The notes beneath the pieces are model-generated. The model was not told the origin of the DNA. It searched no databases and saw only the letters and a program-made list of their open reading frames with translations. A stretch of 64,000 bases of DNA, taken from the NCBI RefSeq assembly GCF_013085465.1, contig NZ_CP049838.1:5270001-5334000 (forward strand), written 5' to 3'. The stretch's first letter is position 1; each line of letters opens with the position of its first letter. Positions 8,414 through 16,734 of this stretch are shown piece after piece. A program made the position numbers and the translations under genes. The stretch comes from Streptomyces asoensis. GTDB lineage: Bacteria > Actinomycetota > Actinomycetes > Streptomycetales > Streptomycetaceae.

Positions 8414-8463
8414 GCACGCCCCACGCCCCACGCCCCACGCCCCACGCCCCACGCCCCACGCCC
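8414..8463. repeat. Tandem 7-bp repeat between dehydrogenase and SRPBCC genes
   Basis: About six perfect head-to-tail copies of CCCCACG lie in the 169-base gap. Such simple repeats slip easily; no coding or regulatory meaning is evident. Confidence 0.85.
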
Positions 8464-8506
8464 ACCGGCCACCAGGCCACCAAGCCATCAGACCAAGGGA
8501 AACCTC

Positions 8507-9154
8507 ATGCTCGGCACCAGGACATCGACGTACGCACTTCCGCTCGCACTCGCCGTCGTCGGCACCCTCGCCGCCACCACCCCGGCCGCCCAGGCCGCGC
8601 CCGCCCAGGCCGCGTCCGCCCCGACCACCGCCCACCACAGCGGTGCCTCCCAGTGCCGAGGACGGGGGGTGGACGCCTCCGCCCGTATCCGCTACCACTC
8701 CGACGTGGTGATCAAGGCGCCGCTGAGTACCGTCTGGAAGCTCCAGACCGATGTCGAACGCTGGCCGTCCTGGCAGTCGCCCGTCCTCACCGCCGAACGC
8801 CTCGACCCCGGCCGGCTCGGGAGGGGTTCGCGGTTCCGCTGGACCACCCCGGCGCCCGCCACGCCCAACACCCCCGCCACCACCCTCGAGATCACCTCCA
8901 CCGTCCGGCAACTCCAGCGCGGGGCCTGCGTCCTGTGGAGCGGACCCGCGATCGGCCAGGGCCTGCGGATCGACGAGGGCGTCCACCTGTGGACCTTCAC
9001 CGAGGTCAAGGGCGGTGTCCGCGTCCACACCGAGGAGACCTGGACCGGCGCCCAGGTCGAAGCCGACGTCCCCACCGCGACCGCGGCACTCGGCGCGGGC
9101 CTCGAAGCCTGGCTCCACGACCTGAAGACCACCGCCGAACACCGCCGGAGGTAA
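8507..9154 (+). CDS. Secreted SRPBCC-fold protein
   Basis: The 215-residue protein has a signal peptide (residues ~1-30, ending AAQAAPAQA) followed by a polyketide-cyclase/START-like domain: IRYHSDVVIKAPLSTVWKLQ, then TDVERWPSWQSPV, then VHLWTFTEVKGGVRVHTEET, the usual order of helix-grip motifs. SRPBCC domains bind hydrophobic ligands; an exported one is less common than cytoplasmic forms. The ligand is unknown. The neighbouring genes are not obviously related. Confidence 0.8.
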   Translation: MLGTRTSTYALPLALAVVGTLAATTPAAQAAPAQAASAPTTAHHSGASQCRGRGVDASARIRYHSDVVIKAPLSTVWKLQTDVERWPSWQSPVLTAERLDPGRLGRGSRFRWTTPAPATPNTPATTLEITSTVRQLQRGACVLWSGPAIGQGLRIDEGVHLWTFTEVKGGVRVHTEETWTGAQVEADVPTATAALGAGLEAWLHDLKTTAEHRRR

Positions 9155-9272
9155 CGGCGACCGCGTGCGAACCTCTACGCCGGGACCCGGTACGAGCCGG
9201 TGTGGCGAGTGTGGCGCAGGTCACGGGAAGTCGGTGTCGAGTGCCGGACAGCTCATTGAGGTGAGCACTCAT

Positions 9273-9980
9273 ATGCGTACCCGGGTACGGGCCGGGGAGT
9301 CGAGCGCGTTCGCGGAGTTGTTCGACGACTACGCCCGCGCCGTCTACAACCATGCCTTCCGGCTGACCGCCGACTGGTCGACGGCCGAGGACGTGATGGC
9401 CGCGACGTTCATGGAGGCGTGGCGGCTGCGCGACCGGGTCGACCCCGAGGGCGGCTCCCTGCGGCCCTGGCTGCTGGGCATCGCCACCAACACCGCCCGC
9501 AACCAGTACCGCAGCAACCGGCGGTACCGGGCGGCGGCCGGCGCCGCCGCGGCGGCCGAACTGTCCGTCCCCGACCACGCCGACGAGGTCGCCGACCGGA
9601 TCGACGACCGGCGGCGGCTCGCGACGGCCCTCACGGCCCTGGCCGGTCTGCGCAGACCGGAGCGCGAGGTCGTGGCGCTCTGTCTGGGGGAGGGGCTGGA
9701 CTACGAGGCCGCGGCCGAAGCCCTGGGGATCCCGGTCGGCACCGTCGCCTCCCGTCTCTCCCGGGCCCGCAAGAAGCTGCGGGCGCTCGCCGCGGACGAA
9801 CCGGCCCGCCGCCCGGCGCCCGACCGGACGCATGACCGGACGCCCGACCGGACGCATGACCGGACGCCCGACCGGACGTCCGAGAAAGTCCGCGGAAATC
9901 GGGAAGGCGGCCGCATCGGCCGACAGGTAAGAGGCGATCACGCAAACGTGGTCCGGCCCGCGCAGGGAGGAAACCGATGA
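9273..9980 (+). CDS. ECF-type RNA polymerase sigma factor
   Basis: The 235-residue protein has sigma region 2 (SSAFAELFDDYARAVYNHAF, STAEDVMAATFMEAWR) and region 4 (RRPEREVVALCLGEGLDYEA, then GIPVGTVASRLSRARKKLR) in the order of extracytoplasmic-function sigma factors. After region 4 is an unusual basic tail with two perfect copies of DRTHDRTP plus a partial third. The ATG at 9273 is preceded by GAGGTGAG. Its stop overlaps the next gene's start (ATGA), so a CU044_5270-family membrane protein is co-translated with it. That protein may tether or regulate the sigma factor, as in other actinobacterial sigma/CU044_5270 pairs. Confidence 0.9.
   Translation: MRTRVRAGESSAFAELFDDYARAVYNHAFRLTADWSTAEDVMAATFMEAWRLRDRVDPEGGSLRPWLLGIATNTARNQYRSNRRYRAAAGAAAAAELSVPDHADEVADRIDDRRRLATALTALAGLRRPEREVVALCLGEGLDYEAAAEALGIPVGTVASRLSRARKKLRALAADEPARRPAPDRTHDRTPDRTHDRTPDRTSEKVRGNREGGRIGRQVRGDHANVVRPAQGGNR
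9822..9878 (+). repeat. In-frame 24-bp tandem repeat in the sigma factor gene
   Basis: Two perfect 24-bp units (9822-9845, 9846-9869) and a 9-bp partial encode DRTHDRTP twice plus DRT in the tail after region 4. A multiple of three keeps the frame when copy number changes. Confidence 0.85.
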
Positions 9981-11074
9981 ACGCGAACACGTCCCGGCAG
10001 AGTCCGGCCGAGGGGGCGGAGAGCGCACAGCTCTTCGCCCGGACGGCGCGTGACCTGCCGACGGGCCGTCACCAGTTCCACAAGGAGCGTCTGATGGCCC
10101 AGATTCACGAAGCGCGACAGGAAGAGCGCACGGCGGCGGCCGCCCCGGGCGGCACCCGGCGGCTGCGGCTGCCGCGCCCGGCGATCACGCTGCCCGTGCT
10201 GGCCGCCGCACTGGCCGGCGTGGTCGTCGTCGGGGTGGCGAGGACCGGGGGCGACGGGGTCAGGGACGGCGGTGTCGCCACCGGACCGGCCCTGACCACG
10301 ACCGTCGGCGTCGCCACCACCAAGGGCCTGCCCCAGCTGCTCGACCAGATCTCGCTGGCGGCCGCCGAGGACGACCACCCGGTGGCCAAGCCCGGTCAGT
10401 ACATCTACATCGAGTCCAAGTCGGCCGACACCTTCCTGAAGACCGTCGACGACAAGACCACCCTGGCCAGTCACCAGCTGCACACCCGTCAGCTGTGGGA
10501 CTCCCCGGACGGCACCAAGGGCTGGCTCATCGACCCCGCCGTCAACGACAGCCCCGAGGGCGAGACCCTGAGCCTCCCCGACGAACTGGGCAACACCCCG
10601 AAGGCGCACCTGGGCGCCCCGTCGTACGACTACCTGGCCAAGCTGACCACCGACCCCGACGAGCTGCTCGCCAAGATCTACAAGGAGACCGAGGGCCAGG
10701 GAAACACCCCGGACCAGCAGGCCTTCACCACCATCGGCGATCTGCTCTCCGAGAGCTACCCGCCGGCGGAGCTGTACTCGGCGCTGTTCAAGGCCGCCGC
10801 GAAGATCCCCGGTGTCGTGGTCGTGAACGACGCGGTGGACGCGGTCGGCCGGCACGGGGTGGCGGTGGCCCGGCTGGACGAGGCCAGCGGCCAGCGCGAG
10901 GAGTGGATCTTCGACACGAAGACCCACGTCTTCCTCGGTGAGCGCTCGGTCCAGGTGAAGCGGCTCAGCGGGACGGACGCCCTGATCAAGCCCGGCACGG
11001 TCACGTACACCAGCGCCATCCTGAACCGGGCGATCGTCGACGGCATCAAGCAGACGCCGTCCCAGGCCGGCTGA
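9977..11074 (+). CDS. CU044_5270-family membrane protein, coupled to the ECF sigma gene
   Basis: The 365-residue protein has an N-terminal cytoplasmic part (~65 residues, ending HEARQEERTAAA), one membrane helix (ITLPVLAAALAGVVVVGVA, ~70-90) and an extracellular domain with GQYIYIESKS, SPDGTKGWLID, AFTTIGDLLSES and GVVVVNDAVDAVGRHGVAVA. These match the CU044_5270 family, routinely encoded next to ECF sigma factors. By position and topology it is the candidate membrane sensor or anti-sigma-like partner, although it lacks the classical HxxxCxxC zinc anti-sigma motif. It overlaps the sigma gene by four bases. Confidence 0.85.
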   Translation: MNANTSRQSPAEGAESAQLFARTARDLPTGRHQFHKERLMAQIHEARQEERTAAAAPGGTRRLRLPRPAITLPVLAAALAGVVVVGVARTGGDGVRDGGVATGPALTTTVGVATTKGLPQLLDQISLAAAEDDHPVAKPGQYIYIESKSADTFLKTVDDKTTLASHQLHTRQLWDSPDGTKGWLIDPAVNDSPEGETLSLPDELGNTPKAHLGAPSYDYLAKLTTDPDELLAKIYKETEGQGNTPDQQAFTTIGDLLSESYPPAELYSALFKAAAKIPGVVVVNDAVDAVGRHGVAVARLDEASGQREEWIFDTKTHVFLGERSVQVKRLSGTDALIKPGTVTYTSAILNRAIVDGIKQTPSQAG

Positions 11075-11087
11075 GCCGAGTACGCGA

Positions 11088-11537
11088 TCAGCGGGTGACG
11101 TCGAAGACGGCGGCACGGGACACGAACGCCGTGCCCCCGTCCTTGGCGGTCGCCAGCGCCGAGACGTGCCAGCTGCCCCGGGGCAGCTCGGCCGCCTCCG
11201 CCGCGGTGACCTTCACCGTGTAGGTGCAGCGTGCCTTCTCGGCCGAAACGCTCCGGCACACGGCACTCTCCACGTCCCGCAGGTCGTCCTCGGTCGGGTC
11301 GAGCTTCGAACTCACGGGCCATGCGATGACCTTGAGGCCCCGGACGCCCGAGTCGTCACTCACGTCCGCGGTGAAGGTGAGTGCGCCCGCACTGCCGTCG
11401 GACGGGGCGACATAGCGGGCCGAGCCGTTCGCCACGGTCGGCTCGGTGGCGCCGTAGGCCATGGCGAGACCGCCGGCGGCCACTCCGCCGAGGACGACGA
11501 CACCGACGATCGACGAGACGAGAACGCGCTTGGACAT
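11088..11537 (-). CDS. Small secreted or anchored protein (DUF5707-like)
   Basis: The 149-residue protein has an N-terminal signal/anchor (VLVSSIVGVVVLGGVAAGGLAMA) and a compact beta-sandwich-like domain (ALTFTADVSDDSGVRGLKV, SSKLDPTEDDLRDVESAVC, CTYTVKVTAAEAAELPRGSW). Two cysteines may form a disulphide. The pattern resembles DUF5707 proteins of Streptomyces, of unknown function; I am moderately sure of the family. It is convergent with the CU044_5270 gene. Confidence 0.7.
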   Translation of the reverse strand: MSKRVLVSSIVGVVVLGGVAAGGLAMAYGATEPTVANGSARYVAPSDGSAGALTFTADVSDDSGVRGLKVIAWPVSSKLDPTEDDLRDVESAVCRSVSAEKARCTYTVKVTAAEAAELPRGSWHVSALATAKDGGTAFVSRAAVFDVTR

Positions 11538-11735
11538 GGGAGATCCCCCTGGATTCGCTGGTTGGGCTTGATTCGCTGAATTCGCTGAATTCGGTGCGGA
11601 GAAGCGGTGGTCGACCGCCTTCTCGATGTGATCGAGGCTAGGGCCGGGGGCCGGGGCCTGTCCTCGCGCTGCGGGACGATCGCCGTGTCGAACCGCAGGT
11701 AGAGGAACTGCAACCCAGGTAAGAGAACGAAATCC

Positions 11736-11755
11736 GCCTCCAGCCGGAGGGAGGC
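11736..11755. promoter_or_regulatory. Imperfect palindrome upstream of the first double-headed kinase gene
   Basis: GCCTCC and GGAGGC are separated by eight bases, 32 bases before the kinase start. The centre contains CCGGAGGG, also found in the dyads before the related kinase loci at 26.36 and 43.77 kb, so it may be the binding site of the cognate response regulator. Confidence 0.4.
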
Positions 11756-11786
11756 CCGCTCACCTGCGGCTTAGCCTGGACCGGCC

Positions 11787-14120
11787 ATGAAACGAACCGA
11801 CGACCGGCTGCTCCCGGTCCTGCTGATCTGCGCCCAGGCCGCCGTGTGGCCGGGCGCGGAACTGGTGCGCGGGGCCGTTCCGCCCGCGTCCGCCCTGCTC
11901 GTGGCGGCCCTGGTGGCCGGTCCGGTGACGGCCGCGCTCGCCCTGCGCCGCACCCGCCCGGTGACGGCCCTCGTCGTGGTCGCCGCGGCCTGCGCGTTGG
12001 GTGCGGGGCCGCTGCCCACCGGGGCGATGGCGGTCCTCGGGACCGCGGGGGTCGCGCTGGCCCTGTTCACCGTGGCGACCGAACGCGACACCTTCACCGC
12101 CGTGTTGTCCGGGACGGCGCTCGCCGTCTGGCAGCTGCTCCAGGACATCAGCCTGCACGGGATCGGTGACCGCGACGGACTCGACCTCGTCCTGACCGCG
12201 ATGCTGTACGCGGCCGCGTGCGGCGCCGGCCTGCTGGTACGGCGGACCCGGCGCGCACGCCGAGCGGCCGAACGGACCCTGAAGCGGGCCGAGGCCGAAC
12301 GGCACCGGCTTCCGGCGGTCGAACGACGGCGTATGGAACGGGAGTTGCATGACGTCAGCGCCCACCATCTGACGGCCGTCGTGGTCACGGCGGGAGCAGC
12401 ACTCGGGCTGCGCGACCGTCGTCCCGAACTCGCCGACGAGGCACTGGAGTTCGCGGCGGAGACCGGCCGCGAGGTCACCCGGGCGCTCGGCGCGGTGCGG
12501 GCGCCGACGCCCTCCCGGGAGGAACTGCCGTCGCCGGAGGAACGGTTGCGGGCTCTGGTGGAGGGATTCCGCCGGCTGGACCAGCCGGTGGACTGCGAGA
12601 TCGACGCCCTGCCGGACGGCGTGGTCGCGGACGCGGCGTACGGCATCGTGCGCGAGGCGCTGACCAACGTGGCGCGGCACGCACCCGGAGCGCACACGAC
12701 CCTTCTGGTCCGGTACGGCGACACCCGTACGGAGGTCGTGGTCACGAGCGCGGCACCGACGGCCGGTTCGGCGGCGCACGGGGCGGACCTGGGCGGCGGC
12801 CGCGGCCAGGGTTTCCTGCGGGCCCGGGCCCGGGAGGCGGGCGGCAGCCTGACCAGCGGCCCGACGGCGGACGGTGGCTGGGAGGTACGTGCGGTGCTGC
12901 CCGGCCGGACCGCCGCCGCGACGGAACGGTCCGTGCCGCGGAACTACCGCCTGGCGCAGCTGACGGCCGCCGCCGGCCTCGTCCTCCAGCCGTTGCTTCC
13001 CGTCCTGGTCATCCGCGCACAGCCCACGTCGAGCGGGACGCAGGTGTCCGCCGGTGTGCTCTTCGCCCTGCTGGCGGCGGCGCAGGCGGTCGCGCTGCTG
13101 TGGCTGCGCCGGGCGCCCCGCACCGCCCAGGGCGTCCTGCTCGGGCTGGCCCCGCTCTGGCCGGTGGCGATGGCCGCGGGCGACTACACCGGCCCGGTCG
13201 CCCTGCCCCCGGTGCTGAGCATCCTCGCCACCTGCACGGCGATCGCGGCGCACGCGTCCGGCACGGCGGCGGGTGGGGGTTCCGCTGCCGGAGGGCGACG
13301 TCGCGTGGCCCGGGCCTCGTTGCTCCCGGTGGCGGCCGTGGTCGTGCACGCGGTGGCCTTGGTGGTCGCTGTTCTGGGTCGGGGGACGACGGTCCCCCTC
13401 TGGGCGCTGGTCGGTTGGGCCACGGCCGGGGTGGCCCTGGCGGTCGGCGCGGCCTGCTGGGGCGGGGCCCTGCGGGGGCGGCGCGACCGGGCCGCCCGCG
13501 GCACCCGGGACGAACGCCTCGCCGCCTGGACCGAGGAGGCCGTGCGAGACGCGTGGGCCGAACGCCGTCGGATCGCCGCCGGACTGGAGACCACCGTGCT
13601 GGCGCGCACCGCCGACATGGTCACGGAGGCCGAGGCGGGCCGGCTCGACGCGACCGCCGAACGCGCCCGCGAGGCGCTGGCCGCGATGCGTGCCCTGCTC
13701 GACACGGTCCGCCAGGGGCGGACAGCGCCCGAACTGCGGCCACAGCCCACCCTCCAGGCGCTCGACCTGCTCGCCCGCCAGTGCCGGGCCACCGGCCGCG
13801 ATGTCGAGATACGGTTGACCGACCGGGTGCCGGAGCGGCTGCCCACGGTGGTCGACCTGGCCGCCTATCATGCCGCCGAGACGGTGCTGGCGGCCGGCGG
13901 CGAGGAGCCCGCGGTGCTCGAACTCGACGCGGACGGCGCTACGTTGATCCTCACAGCCACGGGTGTGCCGCGCGCCGCCCGCCCCGCCGTACGGGAGCGT
14001 CTTGCGGCACGGGTCGCGGCGCTCGGCGGCACTCTGACCACCGGTCGACCGGGCACGGTCGGTCTCCGGCTGCCCCTCGCGCCGGTTCCGCAGCAGGGCG
14101 ACGAGGAGAGGGAGCGATGA
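11787..14120 (+). CDS. Double-headed sensor histidine kinase with a degenerate second kinase half
   Basis: The 777-residue protein contains two copies of a membrane-plus-kinase module. First half: about five membrane helices (1-150), a HisKA_3 dimerisation box with phospho-acceptor His188 in MERELHDVSAHHL, and an ATPase N box (REALTNVARH, Asn294). Second half: about six more helices (~390-560), then a box aligned to HisKA_3 (ERRRIAAGLETTVLA) in which Glu601 replaces the histidine, and an ATPase-like tail lacking the N-box Asn. The first half should autophosphorylate and signal to the response regulator whose ATG overlaps its stop. The second half is probably a pseudokinase that senses or modulates. 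Confidence 0.85.
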   Translation: MKRTDDRLLPVLLICAQAAVWPGAELVRGAVPPASALLVAALVAGPVTAALALRRTRPVTALVVVAAACALGAGPLPTGAMAVLGTAGVALALFTVATERDTFTAVLSGTALAVWQLLQDISLHGIGDRDGLDLVLTAMLYAAACGAGLLVRRTRRARRAAERTLKRAEAERHRLPAVERRRMERELHDVSAHHLTAVVVTAGAALGLRDRRPELADEALEFAAETGREVTRALGAVRAPTPSREELPSPEERLRALVEGFRRLDQPVDCEIDALPDGVVADAAYGIVREALTNVARHAPGAHTTLLVRYGDTRTEVVVTSAAPTAGSAAHGADLGGGRGQGFLRARAREAGGSLTSGPTADGGWEVRAVLPGRTAAATERSVPRNYRLAQLTAAAGLVLQPLLPVLVIRAQPTSSGTQVSAGVLFALLAAAQAVALLWLRRAPRTAQGVLLGLAPLWPVAMAAGDYTGPVALPPVLSILATCTAIAAHASGTAAGGGSAAGGRRRVARASLLPVAAVVVHAVALVVAVLGRGTTVPLWALVGWATAGVALAVGAACWGGALRGRRDRAARGTRDERLAAWTEEAVRDAWAERRRIAAGLETTVLARTADMVTEAEAGRLDATAERAREALAAMRALLDTVRQGRTAPELRPQPTLQALDLLARQCRATGRDVEIRLTDRVPERLPTVVDLAAYHAAETVLAAGGEEPAVLELDADGATLILTATGVPRAARPAVRERLAARVAALGGTLTTGRPGTVGLRLPLAPVPQQGDEERER

Positions 14121-14800
14121 GCCTCAGGGTGCTGGTCGTCGACGACCAGGGCATCGTACGGGCGGGGTTCGCCGCCGTGATCGACGCCGAGGAGGACCTG
14201 ACGGTCGTCGGCGAGGCCGCCGACGGCGTCGCCGCGGTGCGTCTCACCGAGGAGTTGGCGCCCGACGTGGTCGTCATGGACGTCCGGATGCCCGAACTGG
14301 ACGGCATCGCCGCCACCCGGATCATCACCGGCCGGGAGAACGCGCCCCGGGTCCTGGTGCTGACCACCTTCGACCTCGACGCGTACGTCTTCGACGCGCT
14401 GCGCGCCGGCGCCTCCGGATTCCTGCTCAAGGACGTGCACCCCGCCGAACTGCTGCACGGCATCCGGGTGGTGGCGGCCGGCGAGAGCGTGCTCGCCCCC
14501 TCCGCGACCCGCCGTCTCATCGGCCACTACGCGTCCGGAGCGGGTCCCGGGCAGCGGGCGGGAGGCGGCTCCCGCGAGCTGGACAGTCTGACCGCCCGCG
14601 AACGGTACGTCCTGACGCTGATCGCGACGGGACTCAACAACGCGGAGGTCGCCGAGGAACTCGGGATCACCGTCGGAACCGTCAAGTCCCATGTGAACGC
14701 GCTGCTGCGCAAGCTGGGTCTGCGCGACCGCGTCCAGGCGACGATCCTCGCGTACGACCTCGGCCTCGCCCATCCGAACCCGCCGGGCACCCACCTCTGA
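14117..14800 (+). CDS. NarL/FixJ-family response regulator
   Basis: The 227-residue protein has a receiver domain with DDQ acidic pair, phospho-acceptor Asp in VVMDVRMPELDG (~residue 54), the conserved Thr in VLVLTTFDLDAYVF, and Lys in GFLLKDVHP. The C-terminus is a LuxR helix-turn-helix (LTARERYVLTLIATGLNNAE, then VGTVKSHVNALLRKLGLRDR). It is translationally coupled (ATGA) to the double-headed kinase, so it is its cognate partner. No target operon lies immediately downstream; the small membrane protein after it is a possible co-transcribed gene. Confidence 0.93.
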   Translation: MSLRVLVVDDQGIVRAGFAAVIDAEEDLTVVGEAADGVAAVRLTEELAPDVVVMDVRMPELDGIAATRIITGRENAPRVLVLTTFDLDAYVFDALRAGASGFLLKDVHPAELLHGIRVVAAGESVLAPSATRRLIGHYASGAGPGQRAGGGSRELDSLTARERYVLTLIATGLNNAEVAEELGITVGTVKSHVNALLRKLGLRDRVQATILAYDLGLAHPNPPGTHL

Positions 14801-14821
14801 CGGCACTCCACCGGGGCCCCG

Positions 14822-14874
14822 ACGCCCCGGCCGTCCGACGCCCCCGGCCGTCCGACGCCCCCGGCCGTCCGACG
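14822..14874. repeat. Three tandem copies of a ~17-bp GC-rich unit
   Basis: Units built on CCCGGCCGTCCGACGC repeat head to tail between the response regulator and the SCO4225-like gene. There is no coding potential. Confidence 0.75.
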
Positions 14875-14927
14875 AACCCTGACGACCCCGACCACCGCGA
14901 TGATCACCACAACCGAGGAGTCCACCC

Positions 14928-15278
14928 GTGACCGGTACCGGTTCCGGCCGAACCTTCCCCCGACGTCCGCGTCACCCGCTGCGTCACCGGCTGGGCCACG
15001 CCCTCGGTGACGTCTTCGCCCTTGTCTACCTGGCGCTCTGCGCGGGCCTGCTGGTGTGGGCGACCGTGGTGACCGCTCTCGACAGCTCGGACGAGTCCAT
15101 GGCGGGTGTCATCCCCGTGTTCGCCACCGCTCCGGCAAGCTTCGTGTTCATCGTGCTGCCGGACGGCATCGCGATGTTCGTCGTAGCCGTCGTGTTCGGC
15201 GCGCTGGTCAATGCCACGGTCATCGGCTGGTGCGCCCGCGCCCTGCGCCGCGGCGAGCGCCCGGATCCGACCCTCTGA
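14928..15278 (+). CDS. SCO4225-family small membrane protein
   Basis: The 116-residue protein has about three membrane helices: DVFALVYLALCAGLLVWATV (~28-47), ATAPASFVFIVLPDG (~66-82) and GIAMFVVAVVFGALVNATVI (~82-101), with basic ends. This pattern matches the SCO4225 family, whose function is unknown. The GTG start follows GAGGAGTCCACCC. It lies 127 bases after the response regulator and ends two bases from the convergent MerR-like gene. Confidence 0.75.
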   Translation: MTGTGSGRTFPRRPRHPLRHRLGHALGDVFALVYLALCAGLLVWATVVTALDSSDESMAGVIPVFATAPASFVFIVLPDGIAMFVVAVVFGALVNATVIGWCARALRRGERPDPTL

Positions 15279-15280
15279 GC

Positions 15281-15619
15281 TCAGCTGGAGCTGTCGGACG
15301 TCTCGTCCGCGGCGCGGCGGTACTCGGCGTTGATGCGCTGAGCCTCCTCGAGCTGGTCCTCGAGGATGACGATGCGGCACGCGGCCTCGATCGGGGTGCC
15401 CTTGTCGACGAGCTCGCGGGCGCGGGCGGCGACCCGGAGCTGGTAGCGGGAGTACCGGCGGTGTCCGCCCTCCGAGCGGAGGGGCGTGATCAGCCGGGCC
15501 TCGCCGATGGCGCGGAGGAAGCCCGGGGTGGTGCCGAGCATCTCTGCGGCCCGACCCATCGTGTACGCGGGATAGTCGTCGTCTTCCAGACGACCACCGA
15601 GCGGGGTATCTGCTGTCAT
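15281..15619 (-). CDS. MerR-type helix-turn-helix regulator without an effector domain
   Basis: The 112-residue protein holds a winged helix of the MerR/BldC type (YTMGRAAEMLGTTPGFLRAI, EARLITPLRSEGGHRRYSRY) and a C-terminal dimerisation helix (AACRIVILEDQLEEAQRINAE). It lacks the ligand- or metal-binding domain of full MerR proteins, as in a common Streptomyces subgroup. The ATG at 15619 is preceded by GAGGTGAAA. A perfect 32-bp palindrome lies just upstream of this ribosome site, in what should be the leader of its transcript. Confidence 0.85.
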   Translation of the reverse strand: MTADTPLGGRLEDDDYPAYTMGRAAEMLGTTPGFLRAIGEARLITPLRSEGGHRRYSRYQLRVAARARELVDKGTPIEAACRIVILEDQLEEAQRINAEYRRAADETSDSSS

Positions 15620-15644
15620 TTCACCTCGTTGAGCAACGCGTCGA

Positions 15645-15676
15645 GGGGCCCTGGTGCCGTACGGCACCAGGGCCCC
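15645..15676. promoter_or_regulatory. Perfect 32-bp palindrome in the leader of the MerR-like gene
   Basis: GGGGCCCTGGTGCCGT at 15645-15660 is followed directly by its exact complement at 15661-15676, 26 bases upstream of the MerR-like start codon. As RNA it would form a very stable hairpin just before the Shine-Dalgarno. It could be a transcription stop from upstream, an attenuator or a large protein-binding site. Confidence 0.7.
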
Positions 15677-16007
15677 GAGGGAAATTCAACACCATCGGTC
15701 GGCTGTACTGCTGTGCCGACCTTCTGTTTTCGCTACCTGGGCCCGTCGTACGGGCGGAGGCGCGTGGATCGCGGCTGCGTGACCGGGGACCACCTTCCAA
15801 TCCATGGCCTTGCGGTACCCGGACCCGGAAGCTTCCTCGGGCCGGGCGATCCTGATGGCGTATGCGTTTCCGTCCTTCCTCTGAACCGACCACTTCCTGG
15901 TCGTGCGTACGCAAGAAACGTTACCCAAGCCGCATGCCAATGTCTACCCTGGCGAGAGTAGATTTCAGATCTTCGGGGGTGCAGATACCTCCCGCGCCCG
16001 TACAACG
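15677..16007. other. Intergenic region with no gene I can support
   Basis: About 330 bases separate the palindrome from a terminator. Open frames exist on both strands but none has a ribosome site, family resemblance or consistent codon pattern. The stretch 15900-15965 is relatively AT-rich and probably carries the minus-strand promoter of the MerR-like gene. Confidence 0.5.
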
Positions 16008-16049
16008 CCGAGAGGGCCCTGCCGACGGGTGTCGGCAGGGCCCTCTCGG
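16008..16049. terminator. Strong hairpin terminator after the SCO5918-like operon
   Basis: A perfect 19-bp stem with a GGGT loop (arms 16008-16026 and 16031-16049) sits 22 bases past the end of the SCO5918-like gene on the minus strand. Confidence 0.88.
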
Positions 16050-16070
16050 TGCTTCCGGGTTTTCGGCCCG

Positions 16071-16385
16071 TCAGGCCTCCCACGTCCCGGGGGCGCCGAG
16101 CAGCGCCGAAGCGCTCTGGAGCGGCGTCATGACCTGTACGGGGGTGGCGGTGGGGTGCTCGTGGCAGGTGAAGCCGAGACGGACCATCGCCCGGACGACC
16201 TCGCCGCCGGTGAAATCACGGCGGTCCTGGCGGGTGATGATCTCCCCCACCTGCTTGACGGGGTAGCGGCGGCGACCGATGGTCACGGACTCACCCGTGA
16301 CGGGCTCGGGCGGGATGCCCTTCATCGAGTCCATGACGCCGTCCTTGGTGAGGTCGAACGGGTACCGGGCGATGACACAGCGCAT
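16071..16385 (-). CDS. SCO5918-family protein
   Basis: The 104-residue protein begins MRCVIARYPFDLTKDGV and continues KGIPPEPVTGESVTIGRRRY, PVKQVGEIITRQDRRDFTGG and RAMVRLGFTC, a pattern matching the Streptomyces SCO5918 family of unknown function. In S. coelicolor the homologue lies beside a DEAD-box helicase and a cold-shock gene; the same order is seen here. It is six bases from the CBS gene upstream, so they form one transcript. Confidence 0.85.
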   Translation of the reverse strand: MRCVIARYPFDLTKDGVMDSMKGIPPEPVTGESVTIGRRRYPVKQVGEIITRQDRRDFTGGEVVRAMVRLGFTCHEHPTATPVQVMTPLQSASALLGAPGTWEA

Positions 16386-16391
16386 GTTGCC

Positions 16392-16679
16392 TCACAGAGA
16401 GAAGGAGCAGGGCCTCGACGAGGGCCGGACCGGGGCGTCGAGCACGTCCCGCAGGCGGAGCCGGTCCGTGTACGTGGCAGCGGCGCGCAGAACGGCCAGC
16501 TGGGCCCGGGTGACCGAGCCCGTGCACTGGTCGTCCCCGTCGCAGAGGAGCAGATGGTCGACCCGGGCACCGGCCATGACGGACAGGGCGACCTCGACGG
16601 TCATGTCGTCACGGACCCGCGGCCCGGAATGGTCGTGAAGTCGCCACGTCCGTACCGGGTGCGTCTGGACCGATGTCAC
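16392..16679 (-). CDS. CBS-domain-like small protein
   Basis: The 95-residue protein shows features of a CBS half (RDDMTVEVALSVMAGARVDH, LLLCDGDDQCTGSVTRAQL). CBS domains bind adenosine nucleotides and tune partner proteins; this one is short and stands alone. The GTG start at 16679 is supported by a perfect AGGAGG five bases upstream; longer open frames are shadows of the helicase gene. It is co-transcribed between the helicase and the SCO5918-like gene, so a role in cold or RNA stress is inferred. Confidence 0.7.
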   Translation of the reverse strand: MTSVQTHPVRTWRLHDHSGPRVRDDMTVEVALSVMAGARVDHLLLCDGDDQCTGSVTRAQLAVLRAAATYTDRLRLRDVLDAPVRPSSRPCSFSL

Positions 16680-16734
16680 TGGTGCCTCCTGCGGAGATGG
16701 GTCAGCCTTTCGGCCGCGTGAACCGGGTCCGGCA

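Noticed and set aside
8414..8463. Short regular repeats as a CRISPR array
   Set aside because: The 7-bp units are directly adjacent without spacers and no cas genes are present.
13100..14116. Extended N-terminus of the first response regulator
   Set aside because: The upstream frame is out of register within the kinase gene; the receiver begins at the ATG at 14117.
15686..15940. Minus-strand 84-codon frame upstream of the MerR-like gene
   Set aside because: It has no ribosome site, mixed codon pattern and no family; it probably spans the promoter of the MerR-like gene.
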